Assembly (NCBI RefSeq): GCF_003333305.1
Contig: NZ_QOLD01000003.1
Coordinates: forward strand, 1-64,000
Reading direction: 5' to 3'
Length of the DNA: 64,000 bases
DNA from: Candidatus Colwellia aromaticivorans
Lineage (GTDB): Bacteria > Pseudomonadota > Gammaproteobacteria > Enterobacterales > Alteromonadaceae
Of this stretch, positions 1-9,286 are shown piece by piece. The notes under the pieces are model-generated. The model had not been told where the DNA came from. It saw only the letters and a list, made by a program, of their open reading frames with translations, and made no database searches. Numbering within the stretch: the stretch's first letter is position 1; each line of letters starts with the position of its first letter. The position numbers were made by a program, and so were the translations under genes.

Positions 1-39
1 TTCTTTTGCTAAATCTACGCCAATTATAGTATTCTTCAT
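1..39 (-). CDS. IS110-family transposase, N-terminal tip (partial)
   Basis: Read on the minus strand from the ATG at 39, the 13 visible codons give MKNTIIGVDLAKE. This matches the typical start of IS110/IS1111 transposases, where the first Asp of the RuvC-like DEDD site sits in a GxDxxK context. The rest of the gene lies outside the window, so an intact catalytic site cannot be judged. A purine-rich AAGGA-type ribosome site is not obvious on this strand. The identification rests on a short peptide and is therefore moderate. Confidence 0.6.
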   Translation of the reverse strand, partial: MKNTIIGVDLAKE

Positions 40-118
40 AACAAGGACTCTTTATAATATTTTTTGTGTGGTAACAAATATATTACCCCACATCTTAGGT
101 GTGGGGGAGTCCAATTAT
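1..118 (-). mobile_element. End of an IS110-like element inserted in a repeat
   Basis: The segment between the transposase start (39) and the point where repeat homology resumes (about 119) does not occur in the other repeat copies, so it is taken as the non-coding end of the insertion sequence. It is rich in pairing: GGACTC at 45-50 pairs with GAGTCC at 107-112. Inside, a TGTGTGGTAA arm (66-75) can pair with TTACCCCACA (83-92), or CCCCACA (86-92) can pair with TGTGGGG (100-106); these two hairpins exclude each other. IS110-family ends encode bridge RNAs, but whether this end does is not known. The exact boundary is inferred from loss of similarity. Confidence 0.5.
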
Positions 119-284
119 CTTATTAGATAATGCAGGAGCACATTATCCTGAATAACCATTATCTTCAATCAAAGCCTTGCGTACATGGATGTAGGTACTT
201 AGGTTCAGTCTGGAACTATGAACCTGTGCCTAAAGACGTTTCTAACTCCAGCTGAATCCGACATATTGAAGTAACATGGGTATA
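119..284 (+). repeat. Family-1 repeat, copy A (right part only)
   Basis: From about 119 to the terminal GGGTATA at 281-284 the sequence is nearly identical to the right part of copy D (17810-17989). It carries the ATAATG/CATTAT hairpin insert, the core segment ending GCCTTG, a second insert with an AGGTTCA/TGAACCT hairpin, and the terminal segment CCAGCTGAATCCGACAT. The left half is missing and is replaced by the IS110-like end. Confidence 0.8.
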
Positions 285-304
285 CATAGTAAAAGGGAAA
301 TATT

Positions 305-544
305 ATGACAGCGACAAAAAAAGACGAATTGGTCGTTCATGACGATATTAAAATAGTATATAACATGACAGAAAAGCCAAGCAAAACGCACTTAAAAGCA
401 CCCAAAGACAGAGCAGTAATCGCGAATATTCGCGCCGATCTCGTATTACCTGAAAATAATATTCTTACGGTAGATATAGATTTTGACACCACAAGTGGCT
501 ACCATAACAATGCAATTATGGTAATGGATGATTTCGGCGTTTAA
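305..544 (+). CDS. Hypothetical small protein (79 aa)
   Basis: A 79-residue acidic, soluble protein of unknown function. It starts at an ATG with a good ribosome site (AAAGGGAA eight bases upstream), which is the main argument that it is translated. I recognise no domain, signal peptide or membrane segment; the C-terminal half is predicted-looking beta (VDIDF, NAIMVMDDFGV). Its stop codon is directly followed by the ATG of the next small ORF, which suggests a coupled pair. It begins just after the end of repeat copy A, so its promoter may lie in or next to the repeat. Confidence 0.5.
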   Translation: MTATKKDELVVHDDIKIVYNMTEKPSKTHLKAPKDRAVIANIRADLVLPENNILTVDIDFDTTSGYHNNAIMVMDDFGV

Positions 545-757
545 ATGATCGCTACCGCGTTTGAATCAAAATATTCAAAGGAAGATGCCGATAAAGTGCG
601 TAAAGCATGGGCAGAGAAACAACAACACGATGATCCACGAAAACGCACTTGCTTACTGGTGCAAAAGTCAATTACAACAGGGGATACTCCGCAAGTTTTT
701 GCCGTTTGTGGTTCGCGTAGGCATAAAACAGATATTGCCCCTGAGAGCATCATTTAG
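545..757 (+). CDS. Hypothetical small protein (70 aa)
   Basis: A 70-residue charged protein with no recognised domain. Its ATG follows the TAA of the preceding ORF without a gap and has no ribosome site of its own, so translation would depend on coupling. It overlaps, in another frame, the 5' part of the open frame of the Reg_prop sensor, so either this ORF or the long upstream extension of the sensor is not real. The coupling and codon content make it plausible; it could also be a remnant of a longer gene broken near the mobile element. Confidence 0.4.
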   Translation: MIATAFESKYSKEDADKVRKAWAEKQQHDDPRKRTCLLVQKSITTGDTPQVFAVCGSRRHKTDIAPESII

Positions 758-3629
758 TTATTTATTTCAGATAACTAACTCTTATCGCGCAAATTATATT
801 AAGCAGCTTAACTTGCTGCTTTTTTTCTTATTTATATCCTCTGTATTAATTTCTGTCTCATCTTTTGCTAAACAAACAAATTCATTTGAAAGCCTCGCTA
901 ATATTTATTCTATTGTGCAGGATAAAAAAGATTTTATTTGGTTATCTGGTCAAAATGGCCTTTATCGATTTGACGGCACACAGATTATTAATTTTTCAAA
1001 TAAGGAAAAAGGCTGGGCTATCCCATTTAATTGGATAAATAACTTATCAATAAAAGATGAACAACTCATATTAGCAACAGAAACTAAAGGCTTGTGGTTG
1101 TTTAACACTGATACAGGTACAACAACCCCTATTGAAATCGAGGCACAATCCAATACGTTTTATAAAGCTATACACCATAAAAATAGCTACTATGCCATCA
1201 GTATGGCTCCTCAACATTTATATCGTTACGACATAGCCACTGGCGTAACCACGATAATAATGAAAGATATTACCAATAACACCTTGCTCTCTAGTGACAA
1301 TAGGGTCTATTTTAATGATAAAGAAAAATTATTCTATTTAGACAGCACTGATAATTACCAAAAAATACACTATATAAAAGATTTTAATGAAAACATAGTA
1401 GCCGTAACCGGTACTGATGATACGGTAATAATCGCTAGCGAAAGTAATTTATTCAAATTCACTGATACGAGTACTATTACCAAAAAATCAATACTTTCTC
1501 CTATATCAGCGATAGCCATAAGCAATAATAACCAACACTTTTTTACTGTCGATCTGTCTGGCACAATCATAAAACGTGAATTAAAAACATTAAAAAAGCA
1601 TCATAATACTTTTCCAATTGTTAAAAAATCAAGATACGAAGCTTTACTGCATGATAGTTCAGGCGTTTTATGGCTAGTAAATAATAGAGGCGTTCAGCGA
1701 TTAACTGAAAATACCGTAATAAACCACCTTGCAATTTTTGATACCCGGTTTAGTTCACTAGAAACTGAAGTTTATGATAATCAACTCTACATTGGCAGTT
1801 ACGGTAAAGGTGTTCATACACTATCTCCTTTCAAAAAAAACCAAGTTAATGCTGTTAATAGCATCAATAAAAAACTTTCAAAAAAAGCATTGAATATCAC
1901 TGACTTATTAGCCATTGACAATACATTATGTATCGCTACCTTTGATGGTTTATGGCGTTATAATAAAAAATTGCAACAGACAAAGAAAATCAACTTATCT
2001 TTCGAAAACGCTAATTTAAGTAATTTGATTTTACTTAAATTAAGACATAAACAAAACTTACTTTATATCGCGACTGACGGACAAGGTCTTATCATTTACG
2101 ATTTAAATAAAGATAAAGTAATTCAACACCTGAACAGAGATGTAGGTTTAAGTTCAGGTGAAGTGATTGATGTTTTACCTTTAGCCAATGGTGATATTTG
2201 GCTTGCCACAGCTTCAGGCATTGACGTAATAAGAAACAACACTAAAACAAATAACACCATTACAAGCCAAATAAGTGCAAAGTTCACATCCCTTTTGCAA
2301 GCTGACGGTAAAGTTTTTGCAGCAACCAAAGGTGATGGCATTTTTGTATACAATCAGCAAGGACAACTATTAACTCACTTTGCTAAAGGCATAAATTTTA
2401 GTTATATGTCCTTAATTGATAATAAAATCTTCGCTTCTGCCAAACCAGCTCTTTATGAAATAAATCCTGAAAACTATCAAATATCAATGATCTCAAATAC
2501 TGAAAAATATTCATTCACTGATACACCTTTGTCCTATATTAATTCACTATTCATAGCTAATAGCATGGGGATATTACAATTACCAAAAACAACTAAAATT
2601 CCTTTTCATCCTAAAGTGTATATTAGTAAAACAACCGTATCAGGAAAGTCTTATTTATTAAATCAGGCAATAAATATTACCAGCGGTAATGATGTTATCA
2701 CGCTAGACTTAGCAAGTTTAGATTACCGTCCAGGGATCAACAAACAGTTCCGCTACACACTTAATGGCAATACATGGCATAAAATTAACGAAAATCAATT
2801 AACATTAACAGGCTTAGCCTCAGGAAATTATTACATTGAGATAATGGCAACAAATAGTTTAGGCCAGTGGAGCGATAATAAAGCCTACACTGAAATTAGT
2901 GTTGCCTTTCCTTGGTATTGGAGTCAGCAAATACGATTAGTGTACGCAGTGATCCTAATTTGTATTGTGTGCCTTAGTGCTTGGTTACTTTATTTACGTA
3001 GCAAGTCTATTCGTCATATTCATAATGTTTTACAAGGTGACATTAGTAATTACGGCAAAACTAGTTTGCAAGTTAAGCGTAACTTAACCGTTGCCATCGC
3101 CTTATTATCTGAAAATAAAATTAATGAAAGCAAAGTCTTATTTCAAAAATGTGTTGACGACTTAAATGAACAGCAAGAATCACCAGAGCCAAATTCATTA
3201 AATGGTAATTCGTTAACGGTTGCCATTCCTTTTTTAGCCGAGTATTTGCAAATAAAATATCAAACGAAGTTATCTTTTCAATTAGATGCAAATGAAAGTG
3301 AACTTGAATATAAACTACGGGCTGACCTTTATCGCGTTATTTTTGAGGCGATAACTTATGCAATTCTCAAGGGTAGTGGTCGAAATTTCAAAGTTGTGAT
3401 TCAGAAATTTAAGACTAAAATATGGTTAAATATCAGTGATGATGGACAAAGTTATATTAACTTTAATAGTATAGTCAACATTGATCTTTCTATGTATTAC
3501 ATTCGACAAATTGCTAATAAGCATAATGGCTCTATTAATACGTTTAATGAACAAGGTAATGGTAGTCAACTAGTATTAAGCTTACCAATCATAATTAATA
3601 ATAATCTTACAACTCGAAATTTCGATTAA
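708..3629 (+). CDS. Reg_prop/Y_Y_Y sensor with degenerate histidine-kinase-like C-terminus
   Basis: A large sensor protein. Around nt 820-890 there is a signal-anchor-like hydrophobic segment (LLLFFLFISSVLISVSSFA). Then come several two-component regulator propeller repeats (for example IWLSGQNGLYRFDG, IWLATASGIDVI), a Y_Y_Y domain (about nt 2690-2900), a transmembrane segment (about nt 2930-3000) and a C-terminal HATPase-like region (about nt 3280-3610). That last part has DDGQS and NGSQLVLSLPI resembling the G boxes. The expected Asn of the N box is missing (EAITYAI), and I see no clear H-box histidine. The frame is open from a TTG at 561, but no ATG lies near the signal segment. GTG 708 is used here, and an ATT at 798 would give an ideal signal peptide (MKQLNLLLFF). 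The start is therefore uncertain; the domain calls are confident. Confidence 0.75.
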   Translation: MVRVGIKQILPLRASFSYLFQITNSYRANYIKQLNLLLFFLFISSVLISVSSFAKQTNSFESLANIYSIVQDKKDFIWLSGQNGLYRFDGTQIINFSNKEKGWAIPFNWINNLSIKDEQLILATETKGLWLFNTDTGTTTPIEIEAQSNTFYKAIHHKNSYYAISMAPQHLYRYDIATGVTTIIMKDITNNTLLSSDNRVYFNDKEKLFYLDSTDNYQKIHYIKDFNENIVAVTGTDDTVIIASESNLFKFTDTSTITKKSILSPISAIAISNNNQHFFTVDLSGTIIKRELKTLKKHHNTFPIVKKSRYEALLHDSSGVLWLVNNRGVQRLTENTVINHLAIFDTRFSSLETEVYDNQLYIGSYGKGVHTLSPFKKNQVNAVNSINKKLSKKALNITDLLAIDNTLCIATFDGLWRYNKKLQQTKKINLSFENANLSNLILLKLRHKQNLLYIATDGQGLIIYDLNKDKVIQHLNRDVGLSSGEVIDVLPLANGDIWLATASGIDVIRNNTKTNNTITSQISAKFTSLLQADGKVFAATKGDGIFVYNQQGQLLTHFAKGINFSYMSLIDNKIFASAKPALYEINPENYQISMISNTEKYSFTDTPLSYINSLFIANSMGILQLPKTTKIPFHPKVYISKTTVSGKSYLLNQAINITSGNDVITLDLASLDYRPGINKQFRYTLNGNTWHKINENQLTLTGLASGNYYIEIMATNSLGQWSDNKAYTEISVAFPWYWSQQIRLVYAVILICIVCLSAWLLYLRSKSIRHIHNVLQGDISNYGKTSLQVKRNLTVAIALLSENKINESKVLFQKCVDDLNEQQESPEPNSLNGNSLTVAIPFLAEYLQIKYQTKLSFQLDANESELEYKLRADLYRVIFEAITYAILKGSGRNFKVVIQKFKTKIWLNISDDGQSYINFNSIVNIDLSMYYIRQIANKHNGSINTFNEQGNGSQLVLSLPIIINNNLTTRNFD

Positions 3630-3726
3630 TTTAATATAAAATACGTCTCCTTTTGTCGATGCCTCAGCAAGTGTTGGGTTTAACAATATCGATGTTAATA
3701 AATACGAATAAGTAAGAGTAAAGTAA

Positions 3727-5187
3727 ATGAGTAAAAAGCTATATATCAAGACTTGGGGCTGTCAAATGAACGAGTATGACTCGCAGAAAATGGCAGAACT
3801 ATTAGACTCTACCCATGGTTTTGAACTAGCGCAAGAAGCAGAAGATGCCGATGTAATTCTGCTTAACACTTGCTCTATTCGTGAAAAAGCCCAAGAAAAA
3901 GTTTTTCATCAACTCGGACGTTGGAAAAAATTAAAAGATCACAAACCTGATTTACTTATTGGTGTTGGTGGCTGTGTTGCCTCACAAGAAGGTGATGCCA
4001 TCCGCCGACGAGCACCTTTTGTTGATATGGTTTTTGGTCCACAAACACTTCACCGCTTACCTGAAATGTTAAATCAATTACAACGTAGCAGTAGTCCAAT
4101 CGTTGATGTGAGTTTTCCTGAAATTGAAAAATTTGACCGTTTACCAGAGCCCAAAGCAGATGGTCCAAGTGCATTTGTTTCTATTATGGAAGGCTGTAGT
4201 AAATATTGTACTTTTTGCGTGGTGCCTTACACCCGTGGCGAAGAAGTAAGCCGACCACTTGATGACGTTTTATATGAAATAGCTCAACTTGCTGAGCAGG
4301 ATGTTCGCGAAGTAAATTTACTGGGCCAAAATGTTAACGCCTACCGCGGTGAAATGCATGATGGAAGCATTTGTCGCTTTGCCGATTTAGTGCGTTTAGT
4401 CGCCACCATTGATGGTATTGACCGTATTCGCTATACCACATCACACCCGGTTGAGTTTACCGATGACATTATTGAAGCGTACGAGGATGTCCCTGAATTG
4501 GTAAATCACCTACATCTTCCTGTACAAAGTGGTTGTGATCGAATTTTAACGCAGATGAAGCGTGGTCATACTGCACTTGAATATAAATCTCAGATTCGAA
4601 AATTAAAAAAAGTACGTCCTGAACTATCTATGTCATCAGATTTTATTATTGGTTTCCCCGGTGAAACTGATGAAGACTTTATGGATACCATGAAGTTAAT
4701 TGAAGCAATAGACTTTGATTTAAGCTTTAGTTTTATTTACAGCGCTCGTCCAGGTACACCTGCTGCAGATTTACCTGACGATATAAGTGATGACACCAAG
4801 AAAGTACGCTTGAAATTACTACAAGACAAAATTACTCATCAAGCTTTACGCATTGCTAGACAAATGTTAAATACCGAGCAACGTGTTTTGGTTGAAGGAC
4901 CATCAAAGAAAAATCCAATGGAACTACGTGGTAAAACAGAAAATAACCGAACCGTCAATTTTGTAGCACCACATTCGGTTATTGGTCAATTTGTTGATAT
5001 TAAAATTACTGACGTGTATGCCAACTCATTACGTGGTGAGTTGATTCGTCAAGAAAGTGATATGGGGCTACGCATTGCTCATTCACCCGCTGACATTTTA
5101 GCTAATAGCCATCATAAGTCACCTAAAGTAAGTCATCTTGATGACTTAGGTGTCGGTACCTATACTCCTTCACCAGTTAATAGTTAG
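3727..5187 (+). CDS. miaB: tRNA-2-methylthio-N6-dimethylallyladenosine synthase MiaB
   Basis: Radical-SAM methylthiotransferase that converts i6A37 to ms2i6A37 in tRNAs reading UNN codons. The N-terminal MTTase domain has the three cluster cysteines C12, C49 and C83 ([23 protein letters not shown]). The radical-SAM motif CSKYCTFC places cysteines at 157, 161 and 164. A TRAM domain occupies about 380-450. The length (486 aa) is usual; the tail after TRAM is a little extended. It heads a same-strand run with the phoH-like gene, ybeY, corC-like gene and lnt, a conserved gammaproteobacterial order; the next ATG is 4 nt after its stop. Confidence 0.97.
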   Translation: MSKKLYIKTWGCQMNEYDSQKMAELLDSTHGFELAQEAEDADVILLNTCSIREKAQEKVFHQLGRWKKLKDHKPDLLIGVGGCVASQEGDAIRRRAPFVDMVFGPQTLHRLPEMLNQLQRSSSPIVDVSFPEIEKFDRLPEPKADGPSAFVSIMEGCSKYCTFCVVPYTRGEEVSRPLDDVLYEIAQLAEQDVREVNLLGQNVNAYRGEMHDGSICRFADLVRLVATIDGIDRIRYTTSHPVEFTDDIIEAYEDVPELVNHLHLPVQSGCDRILTQMKRGHTALEYKSQIRKLKKVRPELSMSSDFIIGFPGETDEDFMDTMKLIEAIDFDLSFSFIYSARPGTPAADLPDDISDDTKKVRLKLLQDKITHQALRIARQMLNTEQRVLVEGPSKKNPMELRGKTENNRTVNFVAPHSVIGQFVDIKITDVYANSLRGELIRQESDMGLRIAHSPADILANSHHKSPKVSHLDDLGVGTYTPSPVNS

Positions 5188-5191
5188 TAAT

Positions 5192-6304
5192 ATGGATAAC
5201 ACTTTGAGCATTGAAGAAAATAGCAACATCAACTCAGCCACAAACCACCAACTGGACTTAACTCCTGTTGATAACGAGCGCCAAGCTGAGTTATGTGGTC
5301 CTATGGATGATCACCTAAAAACGATTGAACGTCGTTTAGGTGTAGAAATTAGTTATCGTGGTAGTCAATTTAAAATAGTAGGTAAAGACAAAAACTGCCA
5401 AGCGGTTATCCACTTATTAAAAAATCTTTATATCGAAACTGCGCCAGTAAAGGGTATTTACAAATTAATTACCAGTGAAATGGTGCATTTAGCCATACTC
5501 GAAGCGAATGTATTAGAACAAGAAGATGTTAATATCCCCGCTCAAAGTAAAGAAGCGGCTGAATTAGGCGCTAATTATGAAAAAATGCTTACTATTAAAA
5601 CAAAACGCGGCATAGTAAAACCACGTAATGGTAATCAGCAATCTTATGTTCAAAATATTATAACCAATGATATAAGCTTTGGTGTGGGCGTTGCTGGTAC
5701 AGGTAAAACCTACCTTGCGGTTGCTTGCGCTGTAGAGGCATTAGAGCGACAAGAAGTTCGCCGTATATTACTCACTCGCCCTGCTGTTGAAGCTGGAGAA
5801 AAGCTTGGTTTTTTACCCGGTGATTTAGCACAAAAGATTGACCCCTATTTAAGACCGCTTTACGATGCTTTATTTGAAATGTTAGGCTTTGAACGGGTAG
5901 AGAAGCTAATTGAGCGTAATGTCATCGAAATTGCACCACTGGCGTATATGCGTGGTAGAACCTTAAATGATGCCTTTATTATTTTAGACGAAAGCCAAAA
6001 TACTACGGTTGAACAGATGAAAATGTTCTTAACGCGTATTGGTTTTAATTCACGTGCCGTTATTACTGGTGATATAACACAAGTTGACTTACCTAAACAT
6101 CAAAAATCGGGCTTACGCCAAGCAATTGAAGTTCTACAGGATATTCAAGGGATAAGTTTTAACTTCTTTCAAGCTAAAGATGTTGTACGTCACCCAGTAG
6201 TAGCAAGGGTGGTAGAAGCTTATGAATCTTATGAGCAAAAAGAAAACAGGCAAAAACAGCAAAAAGAACAACAAGTAAAAGCAAAATACTTAAACAATGA
6301 GTAA
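5192..6304 (+). CDS. ybeZ: PhoH-like ATPase YbeZ
   Basis: PhoH-family P-loop ATPase, thought to work with YbeY in RNA metabolism. Walker A GVAGTGKT is at about 166-173 and the Walker B-like FIILDESQN at 262-270. The N-terminal region to about residue 100 resembles the usual KH-like part. The frame is open from 5150, but that would run inside miaB; the ATG at 5192, 4 nt after the miaB stop, gives the usual start and 370 residues. The C-terminus is Gln/Lys-rich. It overlaps ybeY by 8 nt, so translational coupling is likely. Confidence 0.93.
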   Translation: MDNTLSIEENSNINSATNHQLDLTPVDNERQAELCGPMDDHLKTIERRLGVEISYRGSQFKIVGKDKNCQAVIHLLKNLYIETAPVKGIYKLITSEMVHLAILEANVLEQEDVNIPAQSKEAAELGANYEKMLTIKTKRGIVKPRNGNQQSYVQNIITNDISFGVGVAGTGKTYLAVACAVEALERQEVRRILLTRPAVEAGEKLGFLPGDLAQKIDPYLRPLYDALFEMLGFERVEKLIERNVIEIAPLAYMRGRTLNDAFIILDESQNTTVEQMKMFLTRIGFNSRAVITGDITQVDLPKHQKSGLRQAIEVLQDIQGISFNFFQAKDVVRHPVVARVVEAYESYEQKENRQKQQKEQQVKAKYLNNE

Positions 6305-6752
6305 TCATATTGATTTACAAATTGCTTGTGAAGCAACCGAGTTACCATCAATTGAGCTTTTTCAACGTTGGGCAGACATCGCCTTAACTGCTGTAACCAA
6401 TCAAGAGTTTGAATTAACTATTCGGTTAGTTACTATTGAAGAAAGCCAACAGTTAAATAGCCAATATCGACAAAAAGACAAACCCACTAATGTACTGTCT
6501 TTTCCCTTTGAAGTCCCTGATGGTATTGAACTTAATTTACTAGGCGATTTAGTCGTTTGTGTACAAGTTGTTGAACAGGAAGCAAAAGAGCAAAACAAGA
6601 CATTATTTGATCATTGGGCACACATGATTATTCATGGATGCTTGCATTTATTAGGATATGATCATATAAACGATACTGATGCAGATGAAATGGAAGCGCT
6701 AGAAATAAAAATTTTAGCACAATTATCCATTAATAATCCTTATGAAAGCTAA
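6297..6752 (+). CDS. ybeY: Endoribonuclease YbeY
   Basis: Single-domain metal-dependent endoribonuclease needed for 16S rRNA 3'-end maturation and 70S quality control. The zinc site [11 protein letters not shown] is seen with histidines at 113, 117 and 123, and the conserved TNVLSFPFE segment at about 64-72. At 151 aa it has the family's normal size. It overlaps the upstream phoH-like gene by 8 nt and is followed 40 nt later by the corC-like gene. Confidence 0.95.
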   Translation: MSNHIDLQIACEATELPSIELFQRWADIALTAVTNQEFELTIRLVTIEESQQLNSQYRQKDKPTNVLSFPFEVPDGIELNLLGDLVVCVQVVEQEAKEQNKTLFDHWAHMIIHGCLHLLGYDHINDTDADEMEALEIKILAQLSINNPYES

Positions 6753-6792
6753 CAATAGCTAAACAAACTTTAATAGGAACAAAATAAGCTCT

Positions 6793-7671
6793 ATGAGCGA
6801 TGATAACCCCCACTCGAGTAACGGCTCAAAGAAAAAATCAGTATTGAATAAAATAATTCAATTATTTAGACCTGAGCCGAAAAATAAAAACGATTTAGTT
6901 GATGTATTAACTGACGCGCAAAGCCGTGAGTTAATAAACCCTGAAACAAGGCAAATGATTGAAGCGGTATTAGAAGTATCAGAAATGCGCGTTCGCGACA
7001 TTATGATACCTCGTTCGCAGATGGTAACCATCGATAGAAATCATAGCTTAGATGAATTTTTACCGATAATTTTAGACTCTGGTCATTCACGTTTTCCTGT
7101 CGTAAATGAAGATATTGATCATGTTGATGGCATTTTATTAGCTAAAGACTTACTCGCCTTTGGTTTTAGTAACTCTTCAGAAATATTTAGTTTAAATGAT
7201 GTTATTCGCCCTGCAATCATTGTCCCGGAAAGTAAAAAAGTAGAGCCACTATTAAACGAATTTCGCTCTAACCGTTATCATATGGCACTAGTTGCTGATG
7301 AATATGGTGGTATTTCAGGGGTGATCACTATCGAAGATATTCTTGAACAAATAGTAGGGGAAATTGAAGATGAAACTGATGAAGATATTGAGGAAGATAT
7401 AAAATTGCTCGCTAGCAATGTGTATTTAGTCCGAGCGTTAACTGAACTTGAAGATTTTAACGAATATTTCAATTGTGAATTTAACGAAAAGTCAGCAGAT
7501 ACCGTCGCAGGAATAGTTTTACAACATTTAAACCATATGCCACAAAAAGGTGAGCAACTCACCCTAGGGCCATTTGACTTTAAAGTGCTTACAGCAGATA
7601 CAAGACGTATGCAAATGCTACAAGTAACCGTCGATAAGAAACATAAAATCAACGGTAAACTGAGTGACTAA
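6793..7671 (+). CDS. corC: CorC/YbeX-type CBS-domain protein
   Basis: HlyC/CorC-family cytosolic protein linked to magnesium/cobalt efflux and, in E. coli, to ribosome metabolism as YbeX. Two CBS domains are seen (about 70-190; motif RVRDIMIPRSQM at the start and YGGISGVITIEDILEQIVGEIEDE at the end), followed by a C-terminal CorC_HlyC domain. There is no DUF21 membrane domain, as expected for the YbeX type (292 aa). It overlaps lnt by 8 nt and belongs to the miaB-lnt unit. Confidence 0.93.
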   Translation: MSDDNPHSSNGSKKKSVLNKIIQLFRPEPKNKNDLVDVLTDAQSRELINPETRQMIEAVLEVSEMRVRDIMIPRSQMVTIDRNHSLDEFLPIILDSGHSRFPVVNEDIDHVDGILLAKDLLAFGFSNSSEIFSLNDVIRPAIIVPESKKVEPLLNEFRSNRYHMALVADEYGGISGVITIEDILEQIVGEIEDETDEDIEEDIKLLASNVYLVRALTELEDFNEYFNCEFNEKSADTVAGIVLQHLNHMPQKGEQLTLGPFDFKVLTADTRRMQMLQVTVDKKHKINGKLSD

Positions 7672-9244
7672 AGTAAGCATTCTAACACTTTTATCATCAT
7701 TAAAGAGCTCCTTAGTAAACAAGAAAAATTGGCTTTCTTTTATCACGGGTTTAAGCTTAGTATTTGCTTACGCCCCTTTTTCACAGTGGTATTTAAGCCT
7801 TTTTATTCCTGCCATTGTTTTCTATCACTTAGCTAAACAACCGCCTAAAAAGTCAGCAAAACTAATGTTTATTTTTGCCTTTGGTTGGTTTGCTAGCGGT
7901 ATCAGTTGGGTTCACGTTAGCATCGACCAATTTGGTGGCCTACCGCTTACCGTTTCTTTAGGCTTAATGTTATTGCTTTGTCTTTACTTAGCATTATTTC
8001 CTGCTCTTGCCGCTTACTTAACGGCCTATTTTTCAAATAAAAAGCAGCTTAATTTATGGCTATTAATGCCTTTTTGGCTAATTAGCGAGTACCTACGTAG
8101 TGTTGTGTTTACTGGCTTTCCTTGGCTCTCATTAGGATATAGCCAAATAGATAGTCCATTAGCTAAGTTTGCACCATTAATAGGCGAAGTGGGCATCACC
8201 GCATTAGTCATTTTAATTAATGTTTGCCTAGTAAAAATAGTTTATTCCTTAAAGCAAAATAGCAAAAACACGCTGACTTATCCTATCGCGCTTATCTTTA
8301 TGATTACTACATTAAGTTATGGTTTAGCTAACGTAAATTGGGTTCAAGTCACCGGAAAAACAACTAAAGTTGCCCTAGTTCAAGGTAATGTTGCTCAATC
8401 AATAAAATGGGCCCCAGAGCAAGAATGGCCAACGATGCTTAAATACTTAGATCTTACTCGGGTAAATTACGATGCAGATATCATTATATGGCCTGAGTCA
8501 GCTATTCCTGCAGTAGAGCCTGCAGTACAAGACTATTTGAGCACAGTAAACCAATCAGCTTTATTAAATAATAGTGCCATTATTACCGGTATTTTAAATT
8601 ATAATTTTGAAACCAAAGAATACTTTAATAGTTTAATAGTTTTAGGAAATAAACAAGATGAAGATGAGCAAGGTTATTACTATAACCATAACAATCGCTA
8701 TTCAAAAAATCATCTGTTACCCATTGGTGAGTTCGTGCCATTTCAAGAGTTATTACGTCCAATAGCACCACTGTTTAATCTGCCCATGTCTTCTTTTAGT
8801 CGAGGAAATTATATGCAGCATAACCTGATAGCAAAAAACTTACATATTTTACCGCTACTTTGTTTTGAGATTGCCTTTCCTCATCAATTAGCCGCTAATT
8901 TAACTAAACAAACGAGTTTGTTATTAACAGTGAGTAATGATGCTTGGTTTGGTAATTCACACGGGCCACATCAACACATGGAAATAGCTCGTATGCGTGC
9001 TTTAGAGTTTGGCCGGCCATTACTTCGCTCAACCAACAATGGTATAACCGCAGTTATTGATCATCACGGTAACTTTATTGCGCGTATTCCACAGTTTGAA
9101 GAAGGCGTATTAAAAACAGAGGTAGAGCTAGTAACAGGTGTAACACTTTATAGCCTATGGCCACGTTTGATTCTAGTATTAATGATTATCATACCGTTAA
9201 TTCTTAATGTTTTTTTACAAACTCAAGAGAAAAAAGAACATTAA
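7664..9244 (+). CDS. lnt: Apolipoprotein N-acyltransferase Lnt
   Basis: Inner-membrane enzyme that adds the third acyl chain to lipoproteins. The N-terminal half has several transmembrane helices (about 20-225), then a periplasmic nitrilase-type domain and a final membrane helix (about 500-518). The catalytic triad can be placed at E278 (WPESAIP), K348 (before NHLLPIGEFVPF in the SKNH context) and C400 (LLCFEIAFP). The length of 526 aa is normal. Last gene of the run beginning with miaB; the following gene is convergent and only 42 nt away, without an evident hairpin terminator. Confidence 0.95.
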   Translation: MTKVSILTLLSSLKSSLVNKKNWLSFITGLSLVFAYAPFSQWYLSLFIPAIVFYHLAKQPPKKSAKLMFIFAFGWFASGISWVHVSIDQFGGLPLTVSLGLMLLLCLYLALFPALAAYLTAYFSNKKQLNLWLLMPFWLISEYLRSVVFTGFPWLSLGYSQIDSPLAKFAPLIGEVGITALVILINVCLVKIVYSLKQNSKNTLTYPIALIFMITTLSYGLANVNWVQVTGKTTKVALVQGNVAQSIKWAPEQEWPTMLKYLDLTRVNYDADIIIWPESAIPAVEPAVQDYLSTVNQSALLNNSAIITGILNYNFETKEYFNSLIVLGNKQDEDEQGYYYNHNNRYSKNHLLPIGEFVPFQELLRPIAPLFNLPMSSFSRGNYMQHNLIAKNLHILPLLCFEIAFPHQLAANLTKQTSLLLTVSNDAWFGNSHGPHQHMEIARMRALEFGRPLLRSTNNGITAVIDHHGNFIARIPQFEEGVLKTEVELVTGVTLYSLWPRLILVLMIIIPLILNVFLQTQEKKEH

Positions 9245-9286
9245 TTTGGCGTTGAGGCTGTACCAAATACATATTAGTGTTACGAG

